A stretch of 64,000 nt of DNA, taken from the NCBI RefSeq assembly GCF_002078015.1, contig NZ_LWBP01000156.1, forward strand, positions 82,602 to 146,601, given 5' to 3'. The DNA is from Niastella populi (GTDB lineage: Bacteria; Bacteroidota; Bacteroidia; Chitinophagales; Chitinophagaceae). A program made the translations under genes and the position numbers. The notes below the pieces were generated by a model that saw only the letters and a list, made by a program, of their open reading frames with translations, ran no database searches and was not told the origin of the DNA. Below are positions 52,051 through 60,020 of the stretch, piece after piece. The first letter of the stretch is position 1. Every line of letters begins with the position of its first letter.

Positions 52051-52515
52051 TCATTTATTTATTGACGCCCAATGCACGTCAGCCTTGTTCTTCAAACCTG
52101 GTTCATTCTTATTCCACTCTGTAAGCGTGTTATTGAAGAATTTGTTATAGAACAGGTACAGCCTGTCATTGGTGATCTTGAAAGTTTTGGGATCTATCGA
52201 TACTTTTTCGCCCTTGCTGCCCATGGCATACGCGCACCAGCCGCCGTATTGCGGTTCATAATGTGATGGGTTCTTTTTAAATTCTTCCTTATTGGCTGCA
52301 GACGAAAAATAATAGAGCACGCCCTGGTGTGAAACGGCGAATTCCTTCCGCCCTTTTACCGCTTCGCGCTGTTTGAAATACGCTACGGGGTCGTAACCCT
52401 GAATGGCCAGGTGGTTCTCGAGATTGAAATGTTTCAAACGCGGCGCATTATCCTGGGCAATACTGATGCTTACCTGTACCAATAGCAGGGCAACTGCTGT
52501 TAATAATTGTTTCAT
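52051..52515 (-). CDS. Exported YHS-domain protein
   Basis: 154 aa from ATG 52515 (signal peptide KQLLTAVALLLVQVSISIAQ; a 12-residue upstream extension lacks signal features). YHS domain: LAIQGYDPVAYFKQREAVKG, FSSAANKEEFKKNPSHYEPQ, YGGWCAYAMGSKGEKVSIDP. The usual YHS metal-site residues are modified, as in other exported tryptophan-and-tyrosine-rich YHS proteins of this phylum. Placed between a Crp-like regulator and a DoxX protein, all on one strand; a stress-related transcriptional unit is plausible but inferred. Confidence 0.87.
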   Translation of the reverse strand: MKQLLTAVALLLVQVSISIAQDNAPRLKHFNLENHLAIQGYDPVAYFKQREAVKGRKEFAVSHQGVLYYFSSAANKEEFKKNPSHYEPQYGGWCAYAMGSKGEKVSIDPKTFKITNDRLYLFYNKFFNNTLTEWNKNEPGLKNKADVHWASINK

Positions 52516-52583
52516 GACTTTTAATTGAAATAACAATTGATTACAGCCCAAAGCTATAAGGTTACATACGGCCGTTTTGTCGG

Positions 52584-53282
52584 CTATACGACAGGATCGT
52601 GGTTTTGTATTTTTTTAACATCAGGGAAACAGATCTCGTTGCGGTTCCAGGTGATCAGGCCTTCGGCACAAAGTTCATTGATAAGCGTGGTAACGGTTTG
52701 CCGGCTCGATCCTATGAGGTGGGCAATGTCTTCATGGGTAAGATAATTGGGAATGCAGATGGCGTTGGCAGCTTCCGTTATTTGTTTAAGCGCCAGTTGT
52801 AAGAGGAAACTGATAAGGCGGGCCTTTACATCTTTGTTCAGCAGGTTGAGCAACCTGTTCTCTATCTGCCGCAGTTTGCTGCCCACCTGTTTGCTGTATT
52901 TAAGTGCCAAAGCGGGCTTTTTTTGCAGCAGGTTCTGAAAGTCATCGATTGAAAATGCGCAGAGGCTTACATCGCTTTTATAGGCCTGGGCAAACTCACC
53001 GTTCAGGCTGTTCTTTTCAAGCGTTATTTGTCCGAACAGTTCGCCTTTCTGTATGATCTCTTTTATTACTTCACGGCCGCTTTCGTCGATGTAACCGATG
53101 CGTAAATAGCCGTCTTTTACGAAATACAGTTTATTGTGATGGAATGCCTCAAAGTAAATATAGTCGCCTTTGCGGGCTTCTATGAAGTTATGAACGATGT
53201 TCAGTTCATCGTACTCTTCATCGCTCAATTGCGACCAGAGATCGTAATTGCGAATCAAAAGCCATTTTTGGTCTGCAGCCAT
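52584..53282 (-). CDS. Crp/Fnr-family transcriptional regulator
   Basis: 232 aa. N-terminal cyclic-nucleotide-binding-like barrel (HNFIEARKGDYIYFEAFHHN, IQKGELFGQITLEKNSLNGE), dimer helix (LRQIENRLLNLLNKDVKARL), and a C-terminal helix-turn-helix LTHEDIAHLIGSSRQTVTTL followed by the wing. No Cys cluster of Fnr type, and the barrel loop lacks a clear cAMP phosphate-binding Arg-Ser signature, so the effector is unknown. It precedes the YHS and DoxX genes by 68 bp and may control them. Confidence 0.9.
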   Translation of the reverse strand: MAADQKWLLIRNYDLWSQLSDEEYDELNIVHNFIEARKGDYIYFEAFHHNKLYFVKDGYLRIGYIDESGREVIKEIIQKGELFGQITLEKNSLNGEFAQAYKSDVSLCAFSIDDFQNLLQKKPALALKYSKQVGSKLRQIENRLLNLLNKDVKARLISFLLQLALKQITEAANAICIPNYLTHEDIAHLIGSSRQTVTTLINELCAEGLITWNRNEICFPDVKKIQNHDPVV

Positions 53283-53285
53283 GAA

Positions 53286-53722
53286 GCAAAATTAGCTAAT
53301 TTGCTAATATGCTAATGGGATAACGCATCAGGGTCGGCAGTCTTTATTGTACCGAAGCTCACGCGTAAGTTTCGATAACAGCCTTGTAATTAATAAGCAT
53401 ATTAACAACATTGGTATATTTATTAATTTGCTAATATACTAATGGGATAATGCATCAGGGTCGGCAGTCTTTACTGTACCGAAGCTCACGCGTAAGTTTC
53501 GATAACAGCCTTGTAATTAATAAGCATATTAACACATTGGTATATTTATTAATTTGCTAATTAATAAGCATATTAACACATTGGTATATTTATTAATTTG
53601 CTAATATACTAATGGTATAATGCATCAGGGTCGGCAGTCTTTATTGAACCGAAGCTCACGCGTAAGTTTCAATAATAGCCTTGTATTTAATTTGCACATT
53701 ATCACATTAGCATATTATCCCA
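53286..53722. repeat. Three copies of a 127-bp unit flanked by CTAAT/CATTA words
   Basis: The core GCATCAGGGTCGGCAGTCTT starts at 53325, 53452 and 53622 and continues with ACCGAAGCTCACGCGTAAG and ATAACAGCC. The copies are joined by AT-rich blocks TTAATTTGCTAATATACTAATGG. Between copies two and three a 43-bp AT-rich block is duplicated, giving 127 + 43 = 170. The region fills the 440-bp spacer and ends at the stop codon of the next gene. No coding potential seen. Confidence 0.92.
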
Positions 53723-55564
53723 TTAATGTATGATCTTCCCGGTTTGCGACCAAACCGCTTTTGCTGTTTTTACCATAATACGGTAATAATACATCCCTTG
53801 TGGAAGTGCCGATACATTGAATTCCTCATTGTGAAAACCTGCCTGTTTGCCGGCATCCACCACGGTTTTTATTTCCCGGCCCAACACGTCAAACAGCTGT
53901 ATCGACACCCGGCCATCGGCGGGAAGTTCGTACAATATTCTGGCTGTAGTAATAGCCGGATTAGGAATAACGGAAACCCGGAAGCGTGCGGGGATTTCAT
54001 CGATGCCGGCAACCAGTTCTTCCATTCTGGCGTTTGCGGCGCTGGCAATAGTCGTAGCACAGGCGCCCAACTCATCCCCGTGGCCAAAGTGTTCTGCAAC
54101 ATCGGAACTGTTTATACATAAAGTCTTTTTGCCTTTATGGCAAACCAGTATTTTATCGCCATTTTTACCGCAGGCAGTTTGCACCTGGTTGTATTTAACA
54201 GTGGCATAATCATAACAGCCGATACAGCCTTCGGGGTCGCTTCTGCCGGTGACATACACATTGCCTGAAGCATCCACGGCTATGCCAAAGGCAGCCTGAT
54301 TGATACCGTTTTTATAAGCAACCGCCCATTGCAGCACCCCGTTACTACTAAATTTTACAGTGCCATATTCCTGCTCACCGGTTTGTCCGGTTACATATAC
54401 ATTGCCATCGCTGTCTATGGCCTGGTCGGTAGCACTCCATTCATTAAAGTCTTCTCCCGGGGGCGGACCATACTTTGCCACCCAGATCTCTGCGCCTGTC
54501 GATGCATTGTATTTAATAGTGCCATAGTCCAGGTCTGGTTCTTCCAGCCGCGGTGGCGAATTCGAAATACTGCCCGTTACTATTACATTGCCGGTGTTAT
54601 CCAGCTTTACTGATACCGCAAAATCGTCACCGCCTTCATCGTGTATTGACACCCATTGCACTGCGCCCACGCTATTGTATTTAATGGTGGCCCAATCTAA
54701 AAGTTCAAACGGAAAAGGATCTCCGCTGGCATCAAAACCGCTGATGATTGTACCGGTTACATACACATCGCCTTCATTATCTGCTGTTACGGAATTGGCA
54801 ACATCGCGGTCATTGCCTGCCCCATTATACCGCGATACCCACAATACAGATCCGGCTGCATTGTACTTTATCGTAGCGTAATCAAGATTGGTTCCTATGC
54901 CGGTACTGGAGCCGGTTACATAAACACTACCATCATTGCCGAGGGTGAGTGAACCGGCCCTGTCAGTGCCATTCGCCGGCCCGTTATACCTGGCTACCCA
55001 TTGTTCTGCACCCTCCGAGTTGTATTTAATAGTGGCATAGTCTGCATTCGCGCCTGCGCCAAAACTGCTTCCGGTCACATATACATTGCCATCTGCATCC
55101 ACGGCAAGCGATTGCGCTGCATCTATGGAATTGCCGGGACCATTATACCTCGATACCCATTGCAACACACCCATCGAATTGTACTTGATGGTGGCATAAT
55201 CATCCTCCGTTCCAGCACCGGCAGAGCTACCGGTTACATATACGTTACCATTGGCATCAATGGCTATCTTTCGGGCATCATCAAAGGAGTTACCAGTTCC
55301 GTTGTACCTGGCCACCCATAACTGCACGCCGGCTGAATTGTATTTGACGGTAGCATAATCCCTGCTTGTTCCTACACCGGCAGAGCTACCAGTTACATAT
55401 ACGTTACCAGCTGCGTCAACAGCTATATCGGCTGCTTCATCTTCCAGGTTGCCGGAATTATTATATCTGGCTACCCATTCTTCGGTTACCTGCGCAGAAG
55501 CAACAATAGAAAGGAAAAGGAAAGAGCAAAGATGCCATGACCTCATGAGTACCATTTTTCTCAT
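53723..55564 (-). CDS. SBBP beta-propeller protein with type IX secretion signal
   Basis: 613 aa from ATG 55564; a 29-residue upstream extension lacks signal character. Signal peptide (LCSFLFLSIVASAQ), then eight SBBP-type repeats of about 50-60 residues with the core NVYVTGSS..DYATIKYN..G..QWV.RYNG; repeats 5-7 are more divergent. A Cys-containing insert (CGKNGDKILVCHKGKKTLCI) precedes the C-terminal type IX sorting domain of about 80 residues: VSVIPNPAITTARILYELP, QLFDVLGREIKTV and LPQGMYYYRIMVKT. Secreted to the cell surface or medium. Ligand unknown. The near-identical repeats 1-4 suggest recent internal duplication. Confidence 0.92.
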   Translation of the reverse strand: MRKMVLMRSWHLCSFLFLSIVASAQVTEEWVARYNNSGNLEDEAADIAVDAAGNVYVTGSSAGVGTSRDYATVKYNSAGVQLWVARYNGTGNSFDDARKIAIDANGNVYVTGSSAGAGTEDDYATIKYNSMGVLQWVSRYNGPGNSIDAAQSLAVDADGNVYVTGSSFGAGANADYATIKYNSEGAEQWVARYNGPANGTDRAGSLTLGNDGSVYVTGSSTGIGTNLDYATIKYNAAGSVLWVSRYNGAGNDRDVANSVTADNEGDVYVTGTIISGFDASGDPFPFELLDWATIKYNSVGAVQWVSIHDEGGDDFAVSVKLDNTGNVIVTGSISNSPPRLEEPDLDYGTIKYNASTGAEIWVAKYGPPPGEDFNEWSATDQAIDSDGNVYVTGQTGEQEYGTVKFSSNGVLQWAVAYKNGINQAAFGIAVDASGNVYVTGRSDPEGCIGCYDYATVKYNQVQTACGKNGDKILVCHKGKKTLCINSSDVAEHFGHGDELGACATTIASAANARMEELVAGIDEIPARFRVSVIPNPAITTARILYELPADGRVSIQLFDVLGREIKTVVDAGKQAGFHNEEFNVSALPQGMYYYRIMVKTAKAVWSQTGKIIH

Positions 55565-55921
55565 AACTAAAATTTTAGGTTTAATTAAACGGAGAAAAGC
55601 ATCATAAGGCGGTAATGCAGGCTTTTCATTGGGAACGCCGGTGGATATCAATAAATGGGAACGGGTTTCAGGCGCTTGTCAAGGGAAGAAGCAAGAATTA
55701 TTGGACAGTTCAGTCGCATATGCCTGTCGGAGTGGAGCGATGAATTCGGGTATTCAAAAACTTTACAAAGGACGGTGAAACCGGGAATATATTCAATGAG
55801 GAGCGTCAGGGTTTGTAAAAAAGGGAATGCCCGCCCGGCAGAAAGTCGTTCGGGCGGGGTCAATTGTGAATGGTCAATTTGGCTGCTCCACCGTGTGGCT
55901 TTTCAACTCGACTAAACCAAT
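55565..55921. other. Spacer without a supported gene
   Basis: An 86-codon frame at 55655-55915 exists but has no signal, no recognised domain and no close promoter, and its composition is unlike its neighbours. I see no repeat word or RNA gene here. Confidence 0.5.
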
Positions 55922-55949
55922 AAAAAAGTCCCGCTTATCGCGGGACTTT
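55922..55949 (-). terminator. Terminator of the desaturase gene
   Basis: Perfect 10-bp stem AAAGTCCCGC/GCGGGACTTT (55925-55934, 55940-55949), 5-nt loop; six T follow on the minus strand. 50 bp after the stop. Confidence 0.9.
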
Positions 55950-55999
55950 ATATATAAAATTTACTTGTTATTTCTTTTACTCCCCTTTTGAGGCCGGGG

Positions 56000-57091
56000 T
56001 TACGCCGCAACCGTTTCTACCGGTTTCTTTCCCAGTTCCCTGATCATCCTGTAGTGCGATGCTATCGCCTGCTGCATGGTGGGGAATTCGTTGTATTTTA
56101 TGCCGAACTGCTGGCAGGTTTGTTTTACGATCTTGTTAATTTCAGGGTAGTGAACGTGGCTGATGCGGGGGAACAGGTGGTGCTCAACCTGGTAGTTCAA
56201 ACCGCCTACATACCACGAAATGAACTTATTACGAGGGGCGAAATTAGCGGTGGTTTTAATCTGGTGAATGGCGAATTCGTTCTCGATCTTCATGTGGTCC
56301 TGTTGGTCAAAATGCACGAACTCAGTGTGTTCTACCACATGCGCCAGCTGAAAAACTACCGCCAGGGTTATACCCAAGGTAAGGTTCAGGGCAATAAAGC
56401 CAATTACCCAGGGCAGCAGGCCTACAACTTTTATAGGGAGCGCTACAAATAAAAAGACATATAACAACTTACTGATCCAAAAAATGATATGATCCCTCGT
56501 CGTCATCTTTGTCATGGGAGTGGTATGCACTTTCTGGTTGAAATATTTTGTAAAGTCCATCACAAAGAACCATGCAAGTGAGGTAAATGCATATAATATA
56601 AATCCATATATGTGCTGGTAGCGGTGTGGTGGAAACCATTTTTGGGTAGAACATTGCCGCATGAGCGGGCTCAATGCGATATCGTCGTCTACGCCGTCGA
56701 TGTTAGTGTAGGTATGGTGAACGATGTTGTGTTTGAATTTCCAGATGTAGGTATTGCCGCCCATTAAATTCGAGCTGAGGGCCATTGTTTCATTTACCCA
56801 GCTTTTGCTGCTATAACTGCCATGGCAGGCATCGTGCATCACATTAAACCCTATGCTGGCAATTACAAAACCCAGCACACAGCAAAGTAAGATAGCCACA
56901 ACGGCAGGCATTGATGAAAAAAGCAGTAATGAGTACAGGAGGATGGCTGCCGGCGCCAGAACTATTGTTTTGGAATACAGGCGCCAGTTGCCCGTTTTTT
57001 TAATTTTCTGCTCTGCGAAATACTGATCAACTGAAGCTTTTAACGTATTGAAAAAACTCTTGTCTTTATTATTAAAGGTTACTTTAGGCAT
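56000..57091 (-). CDS. Membrane fatty-acid (acyl-CoA/acyl-lipid) desaturase
   Basis: 363 aa di-iron membrane desaturase. Three histidine boxes: HDACH (86-90), HNIVHH (121-126) and QVEHH near residue 308 in NYQVEHHLFPRISHVHYPEI. A Gln in place of the first His of box three is typical of front-end and linoleoyl-CoA-type desaturases. Four or more hydrophobic helices surround the boxes. No fused cytochrome b5 domain, so ferredoxin or another donor is needed. It probably adjusts membrane fluidity. Regiospecificity cannot be read from sequence. A promoter with -7 TACCTTTG lies about 110 bp upstream. Confidence 0.92.
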   Translation of the reverse strand: MPKVTFNNKDKSFFNTLKASVDQYFAEQKIKKTGNWRLYSKTIVLAPAAILLYSLLLFSSMPAVVAILLCCVLGFVIASIGFNVMHDACHGSYSSKSWVNETMALSSNLMGGNTYIWKFKHNIVHHTYTNIDGVDDDIALSPLMRQCSTQKWFPPHRYQHIYGFILYAFTSLAWFFVMDFTKYFNQKVHTTPMTKMTTRDHIIFWISKLLYVFLFVALPIKVVGLLPWVIGFIALNLTLGITLAVVFQLAHVVEHTEFVHFDQQDHMKIENEFAIHQIKTTANFAPRNKFISWYVGGLNYQVEHHLFPRISHVHYPEINKIVKQTCQQFGIKYNEFPTMQQAIASHYRMIRELGKKPVETVAA

Positions 57092-57605
57092 AATTATCCG
57101 AAAAATGTTTTAGTATCAACTTTATCTCCTGCAAAAATTGCTCCTGGTTATGAGCCTTTTTTATTGCTGGTTGGTGAAATTGTCTGATTTTCAGCGTCGC
57201 AAAGGTAAAGAAAGAATCGTTAAGACGCCCCCAAATACAAATGATTTCAATTTGTTCTCAAATTGATAATTGTCATACGAATGTTGGCAAAAGCCACACA
57301 ATGATGCAGGAATAACAGACAGGGGGAGTTGCACTTTTTGTGCAGGGTTGTTGATATGACAGATGTGAAGGATACATACGAAAAAGTTTTTAACAGCATA
57401 GGCCCGGTAATACCAGTTGAGCAAACACTATGCCATCTGAATATTGGATTTTTTATAATTAAAACCGGTATCTAAATAACGAAATTATACGATAATAGTT
57501 GCGCAAAACAATATTAGCAACCTGCATGAACTCTTTGCCTGCTTATTTGTTGCCGTTACCTGTTGCATTTTGCCCATTGCCTATTGCCGCCCATTGCCTA
57601 GTGGT
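57092..57605. other. Spacer with desaturase promoter and CATTGCC words
   Basis: 514 bp without a supported gene. It contains the minus-strand -7 TACCTTTG (57207-57200) with TTTG 24 nt further upstream (57235-57232). At 57527-57600 are repeated CCGTTACC, TTGCCCATTGCCTATTGCC and CCCATTGCC words that run to the stop codon of the DUF3037 gene. Confidence 0.5.
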
Positions 57606-57989
57606 TCAAAGTACCAATTGCCCATGCAGCCGTATAAGCGCTTCCTGCGCACTGGCGCAAAACCCCGGATGCACACGCGATGTTTGTAAAATGGTACTGC
57701 GTTGCGCGGTGAGCCACCTGAAACGGCTGGGCATATCAAGCTGTGCAATAGGGCCGCCATCGCGGGCGCCTTTGCATATTTTTTCAAAAGCCTGCAGGTA
57801 TGACTGTATTTCGGGAATATCCGCTTTTTCATCGAGGCATTTTACCCGCGCTTCATTGATCGTAAATTGGGTTTGTAGAAATTTTTGGTCTTTGCAGTAC
57901 AGAATAATGCCCACATTGCAGAATTCTTCCCGTTCAACTTTGGGAACAATACGAATGACGGCGTACTCAAATAAGTATTTTTCCTGCAT
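57606..57989 (-). CDS. DUF3037 protein
   Basis: 127 aa, the typical length of the family. N-terminal FEYAVIRIVPKVEREEFCNVG and IILYCKDQKFLQTQF strands, then a helical part around IQSYLQAFEKIC, and the family-like LDMPSRFRWLTAQRSTIL. Function unknown. Its start overlaps the end of the HipA-like kinase gene by 23 bp, so the two are translationally coupled. The pairing of these two families is one I recall from other bacteria. A role as partner or regulator of the kinase is inference. Confidence 0.85.
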   Translation of the reverse strand: MQEKYLFEYAVIRIVPKVEREEFCNVGIILYCKDQKFLQTQFTINEARVKCLDEKADIPEIQSYLQAFEKICKGARDGGPIAQLDMPSRFRWLTAQRSTILQTSRVHPGFCASAQEALIRLHGQLVL

Positions 57990-58767
57990 GTTGTTGGGCT
58001 TCTTTTACAAAAATGTGTGACGATGCAATACGGGTAATTAAAAAATCGGCGTACACCTGCCTCCGTTCGGCAACAGTTGCTTCCTGCTCATCGGTGGCCA
58101 GCCATTCGTCGGGCAACAGGTTTATGATGGCGCGAATGCGTTCTTCGGTTAGAATAGCTTTGTACCCGGCATCCACTTCGCTCAGCAGGGTTGCCTGGGG
58201 AAGCAATACATGGTCTTTTATCTGCACAAAAGGTTTTACCGCCTGTTCTTTCCAGTTCTGCCAGCTATGATGAAAATATAAAGAAGCGCCATGATCGATC
58301 AACCAAAGTTCTTTATGCCATACAAGCATATTGGTATTGCGCGGCGTGCGGTCAACGTTCATGAGCAAAGCATCGAGCCATACAATTTGCGATGCCAGTT
58401 GGGGCGCCAGTTTGGTTACCACGGGATCGTACGTGATGGCGCCCGACAAATAATGCAGGGCGAGGTTCAATCCAACGCTTGCTTTTAGCAGGTCCTGAAT
58501 TTCCTCATCGGGTTCGGTACGGCCAAATGCGGTATCGAGGTTGGCAAATACGATCTCGGGCATTTTCAATCCGAGCGTACGGGCAATTTCACCGCCTATC
58601 AGCTCTGCAATAAGGGCCTTTATCCCCTGCCCGGCCCCGCGGAATTTCAGCACATACATAAAGCCGTCATCAGCTTCTGCAATGGCCGGTAATGAACCGC
58701 CCTCGCGCAATGGCGTTACATAGCGCGTTACGTTCACCGTTCTTATTTCAACTGTATTTTCTGCCAT
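57967..58767 (-). CDS. HipA-like kinase (HipA_2 type)
   Basis: 266 aa, shorter than HipA (about 440) and lacking its N-terminal subdomain. Kinase features: Lys41 in FMYVLKFRGAGQG, a Glu in LIAELIGGEIARTLGL, the catalytic-loop-like VDRTPRNTN (Asp139, Asn144) and the metal Asp158 in LWLIDHGASLYFHH. The C-terminal region ends ITRIASSHIFVKEAQQ. No HipB antitoxin is adjacent; instead the DUF3037 gene overlaps by 23 bp. It may phosphorylate a translation factor as HipA does, but the target is unknown and toxicity is not shown. Confidence 0.85.
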   Translation of the reverse strand: MAENTVEIRTVNVTRYVTPLREGGSLPAIAEADDGFMYVLKFRGAGQGIKALIAELIGGEIARTLGLKMPEIVFANLDTAFGRTEPDEEIQDLLKASVGLNLALHYLSGAITYDPVVTKLAPQLASQIVWLDALLMNVDRTPRNTNMLVWHKELWLIDHGASLYFHHSWQNWKEQAVKPFVQIKDHVLLPQATLLSEVDAGYKAILTEERIRAIINLLPDEWLATDEQEATVAERRQVYADFLITRIASSHIFVKEAQQHAGKILI

Positions 58768-58792
58768 AAAAATTGGGGTTAAAAATAGGGAT

Positions 58793-58832
58793 AAGTTGAC
58801 AAGTTGACAAGTTGACGGATTAACACGTTAAC
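58793..58832. repeat. GTTGACAA repeat words upstream of the kinase gene
   Basis: AAGTTGACAAGTTGACAAG followed by TTGACGGATTAACACGTTAAC: the GTCAAC family of 40740 and 44570 in the opposite orientation. Confidence 0.7.
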
Positions 58833-58860
58833 AAGTGCGGGGTTAATGAGCGGTAACGAA

Positions 58861-58886
58861 AAATTCCCGCAGGTAAACCGCGGGAA
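58861..58886 (-). terminator. Terminator of the 58987-59400 lipoprotein gene
   Basis: 7-bp stem TTCCCGC/GCGGGAA (58864-58870, 58880-58886), 9-nt loop, minus-strand TTTTT tail; 100 bp after the stop. Confidence 0.7.
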
Positions 58887-58986
58887 CACTCCTGTATGTT
58901 TTTATAACGAATGTTATAGAAGTAATCACTAATTTCAATGGTCCATTTGGAATGCGACGATGCTCAGGCAGGTAGGAAAACCAAAA

Positions 58987-59400
58987 CTACCTGGTGAAAT
59001 TATCCGTTTCTTCAAAAAAGTCGCCGGCGTCGCTTTTGACGTTCATGATATGCCACTGCATTTTTGCATTGGCCAGCAGGCTGATCTTTATGGTGTCGTG
59101 ATCATCGAGTACTATCAACCGGCTGTTGAGGATCCTGTACTTCAGGGTATCTTTATAGTAGGGAGAAAGAGAAATTACGCGGCCATCTTTTGTAAATTCA
59201 TACGATAGTTCGCCCAGGCTGAACCTGGCAGAATCTTTATTATCGAGCCCATAATAATGTGAATTCCAATATGCGTTGGTGAGGTTCCATTTCCCTATTA
59301 GCAGGTCCTGCGGTATCGGGTCGGCGGCAGCAGTATCCTTGGTGCATGCATATGCCAGTGCGAACAAAGCCAGGGAGGATACGATTATGCTCTTTTTCAT
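58987..59400 (-). CDS. Lipocalin-like lipoprotein
   Basis: 137 aa. Lipobox ALAYAC with Cys19 followed by TKDTAAAD. The mature domain opens with LLIGKWNLTNAYWNSHYYG, the Gly-x-Trp start of lipocalin-like domains, and continues with strands such as LSYEFTKDGRVISLSPYYK, RILNSRLIVLDDHDTIKI and AKMQWHIMN. Many such short lipocalin-like lipoproteins occur in Bacteroidota with unknown ligand. Monocistronic, with a hairpin terminator 100 bp downstream. Confidence 0.8.
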   Translation of the reverse strand: MKKSIIVSSLALFALAYACTKDTAAADPIPQDLLIGKWNLTNAYWNSHYYGLDNKDSARFSLGELSYEFTKDGRVISLSPYYKDTLKYRILNSRLIVLDDHDTIKISLLANAKMQWHIMNVKSDAGDFFEETDNFTR

Positions 59401-59589
59401 AAGATCGGATATGTTTTCCTTTTATTGAATTTACTCGTTTACAAAGCGGTCTTTCATACGGCAAGATGATTCGACAAACTTTGTGTTGAGATTTCCCCAA
59501 TGGGCAAACGCAATATTACTTTTTCGATGCTGGTAATTATCCTAATGGAAGTTGATCCGGCGCTAAAGTAGACATAATTTTTTGAAGGT

Positions 59590-59835
59590 GCAAGGGTGGA
59601 CAGCTGCAAGCGAAATACAAATACAGCTGCAAGCTGCAAGCCTCAAGCTGTAAGCGAAATACAAATACAGCTGCAAGCTTCAAGCCTCAAGCGGTAAGCG
59701 AATACAAATACAGCTGCAAGCTTCAAGCCTCAAGCGGTAAGCGAAATACAAATACACGCTAATGCTGAAAGCCTAAAGGCGAAGACGAATACAAATACAG
59801 CAGCAAGCTTCACGCCTCAAGCTGTAAGCAATACA
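59590..59835. repeat. Five-copy tandem repeat, period 43-44 bp
   Basis: The word AATACAAATACA starts at 59614, 59658, 59701, 59745 and 59788 (spacings 44, 43, 44, 43). The units continue with GCTGCAAGCTTCAAGCCTCAAGC and GGTAAGCG. The fourth unit is diverged. The same words occur in the opposite orientation at 63828-64000. The rest of the spacer 59401-60020 contains CAGTT-family words at 59846-59925. Confidence 0.93.
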
Positions 59836-59845
59836 GTTCGCGACA

Positions 59846-59925
59846 ACTCAAAACTCAGAACTGAACAACTGAATAACTGAATAACCGAATAACTGGGAAT
59901 AACTGAACAACCGAACAATCAGTCA
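59846..59925. repeat. AACTGAATAACTGAA word cluster
   Basis: Reverse-complement units of the 8-bp family: AACTGAACAACTGAATAACTG, GAATAACCGAATAACTGG, AATAACTGAACAACCG. Partly degenerate, units spaced by 8-9 bp. Confidence 0.85.
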
Positions 59926-59952
59926 CCCAACTATGACTTTTTTCACCACCCA

Positions 59953-59970
59953 ACCTGACATTTGTCAGGT
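59953..59970. promoter_or_regulatory. Palindrome ACCTGACA-TT-TGTCAGGT upstream of the CoA-transferase gene
   Basis: Perfect 8-bp arms with a 2-bp centre, 50 bp upstream of the ATG and 20 bp before a -7 match TAAGTTTG (59991-59998). The position is right for an operator; the regulator is not known. Confidence 0.55.
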
Positions 59971-60020
59971 GGCCCCCATACACCCTGTAGTAAGTTTGTA
60001 CTTCAAAATCAGGCACCAAT

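Noticed and set aside
55655..55915. 86-codon plus-strand gene
   Set aside because: No domain, signal peptide, promoter or conservation that I can recognise; ends in a terminator that belongs to the opposite strand.
57967..58767. Classical HipBA toxin-antitoxin locus
   Set aside because: No HipB-like helix-turn-helix gene next to it and the kinase lacks the HipA N-terminal subdomain.
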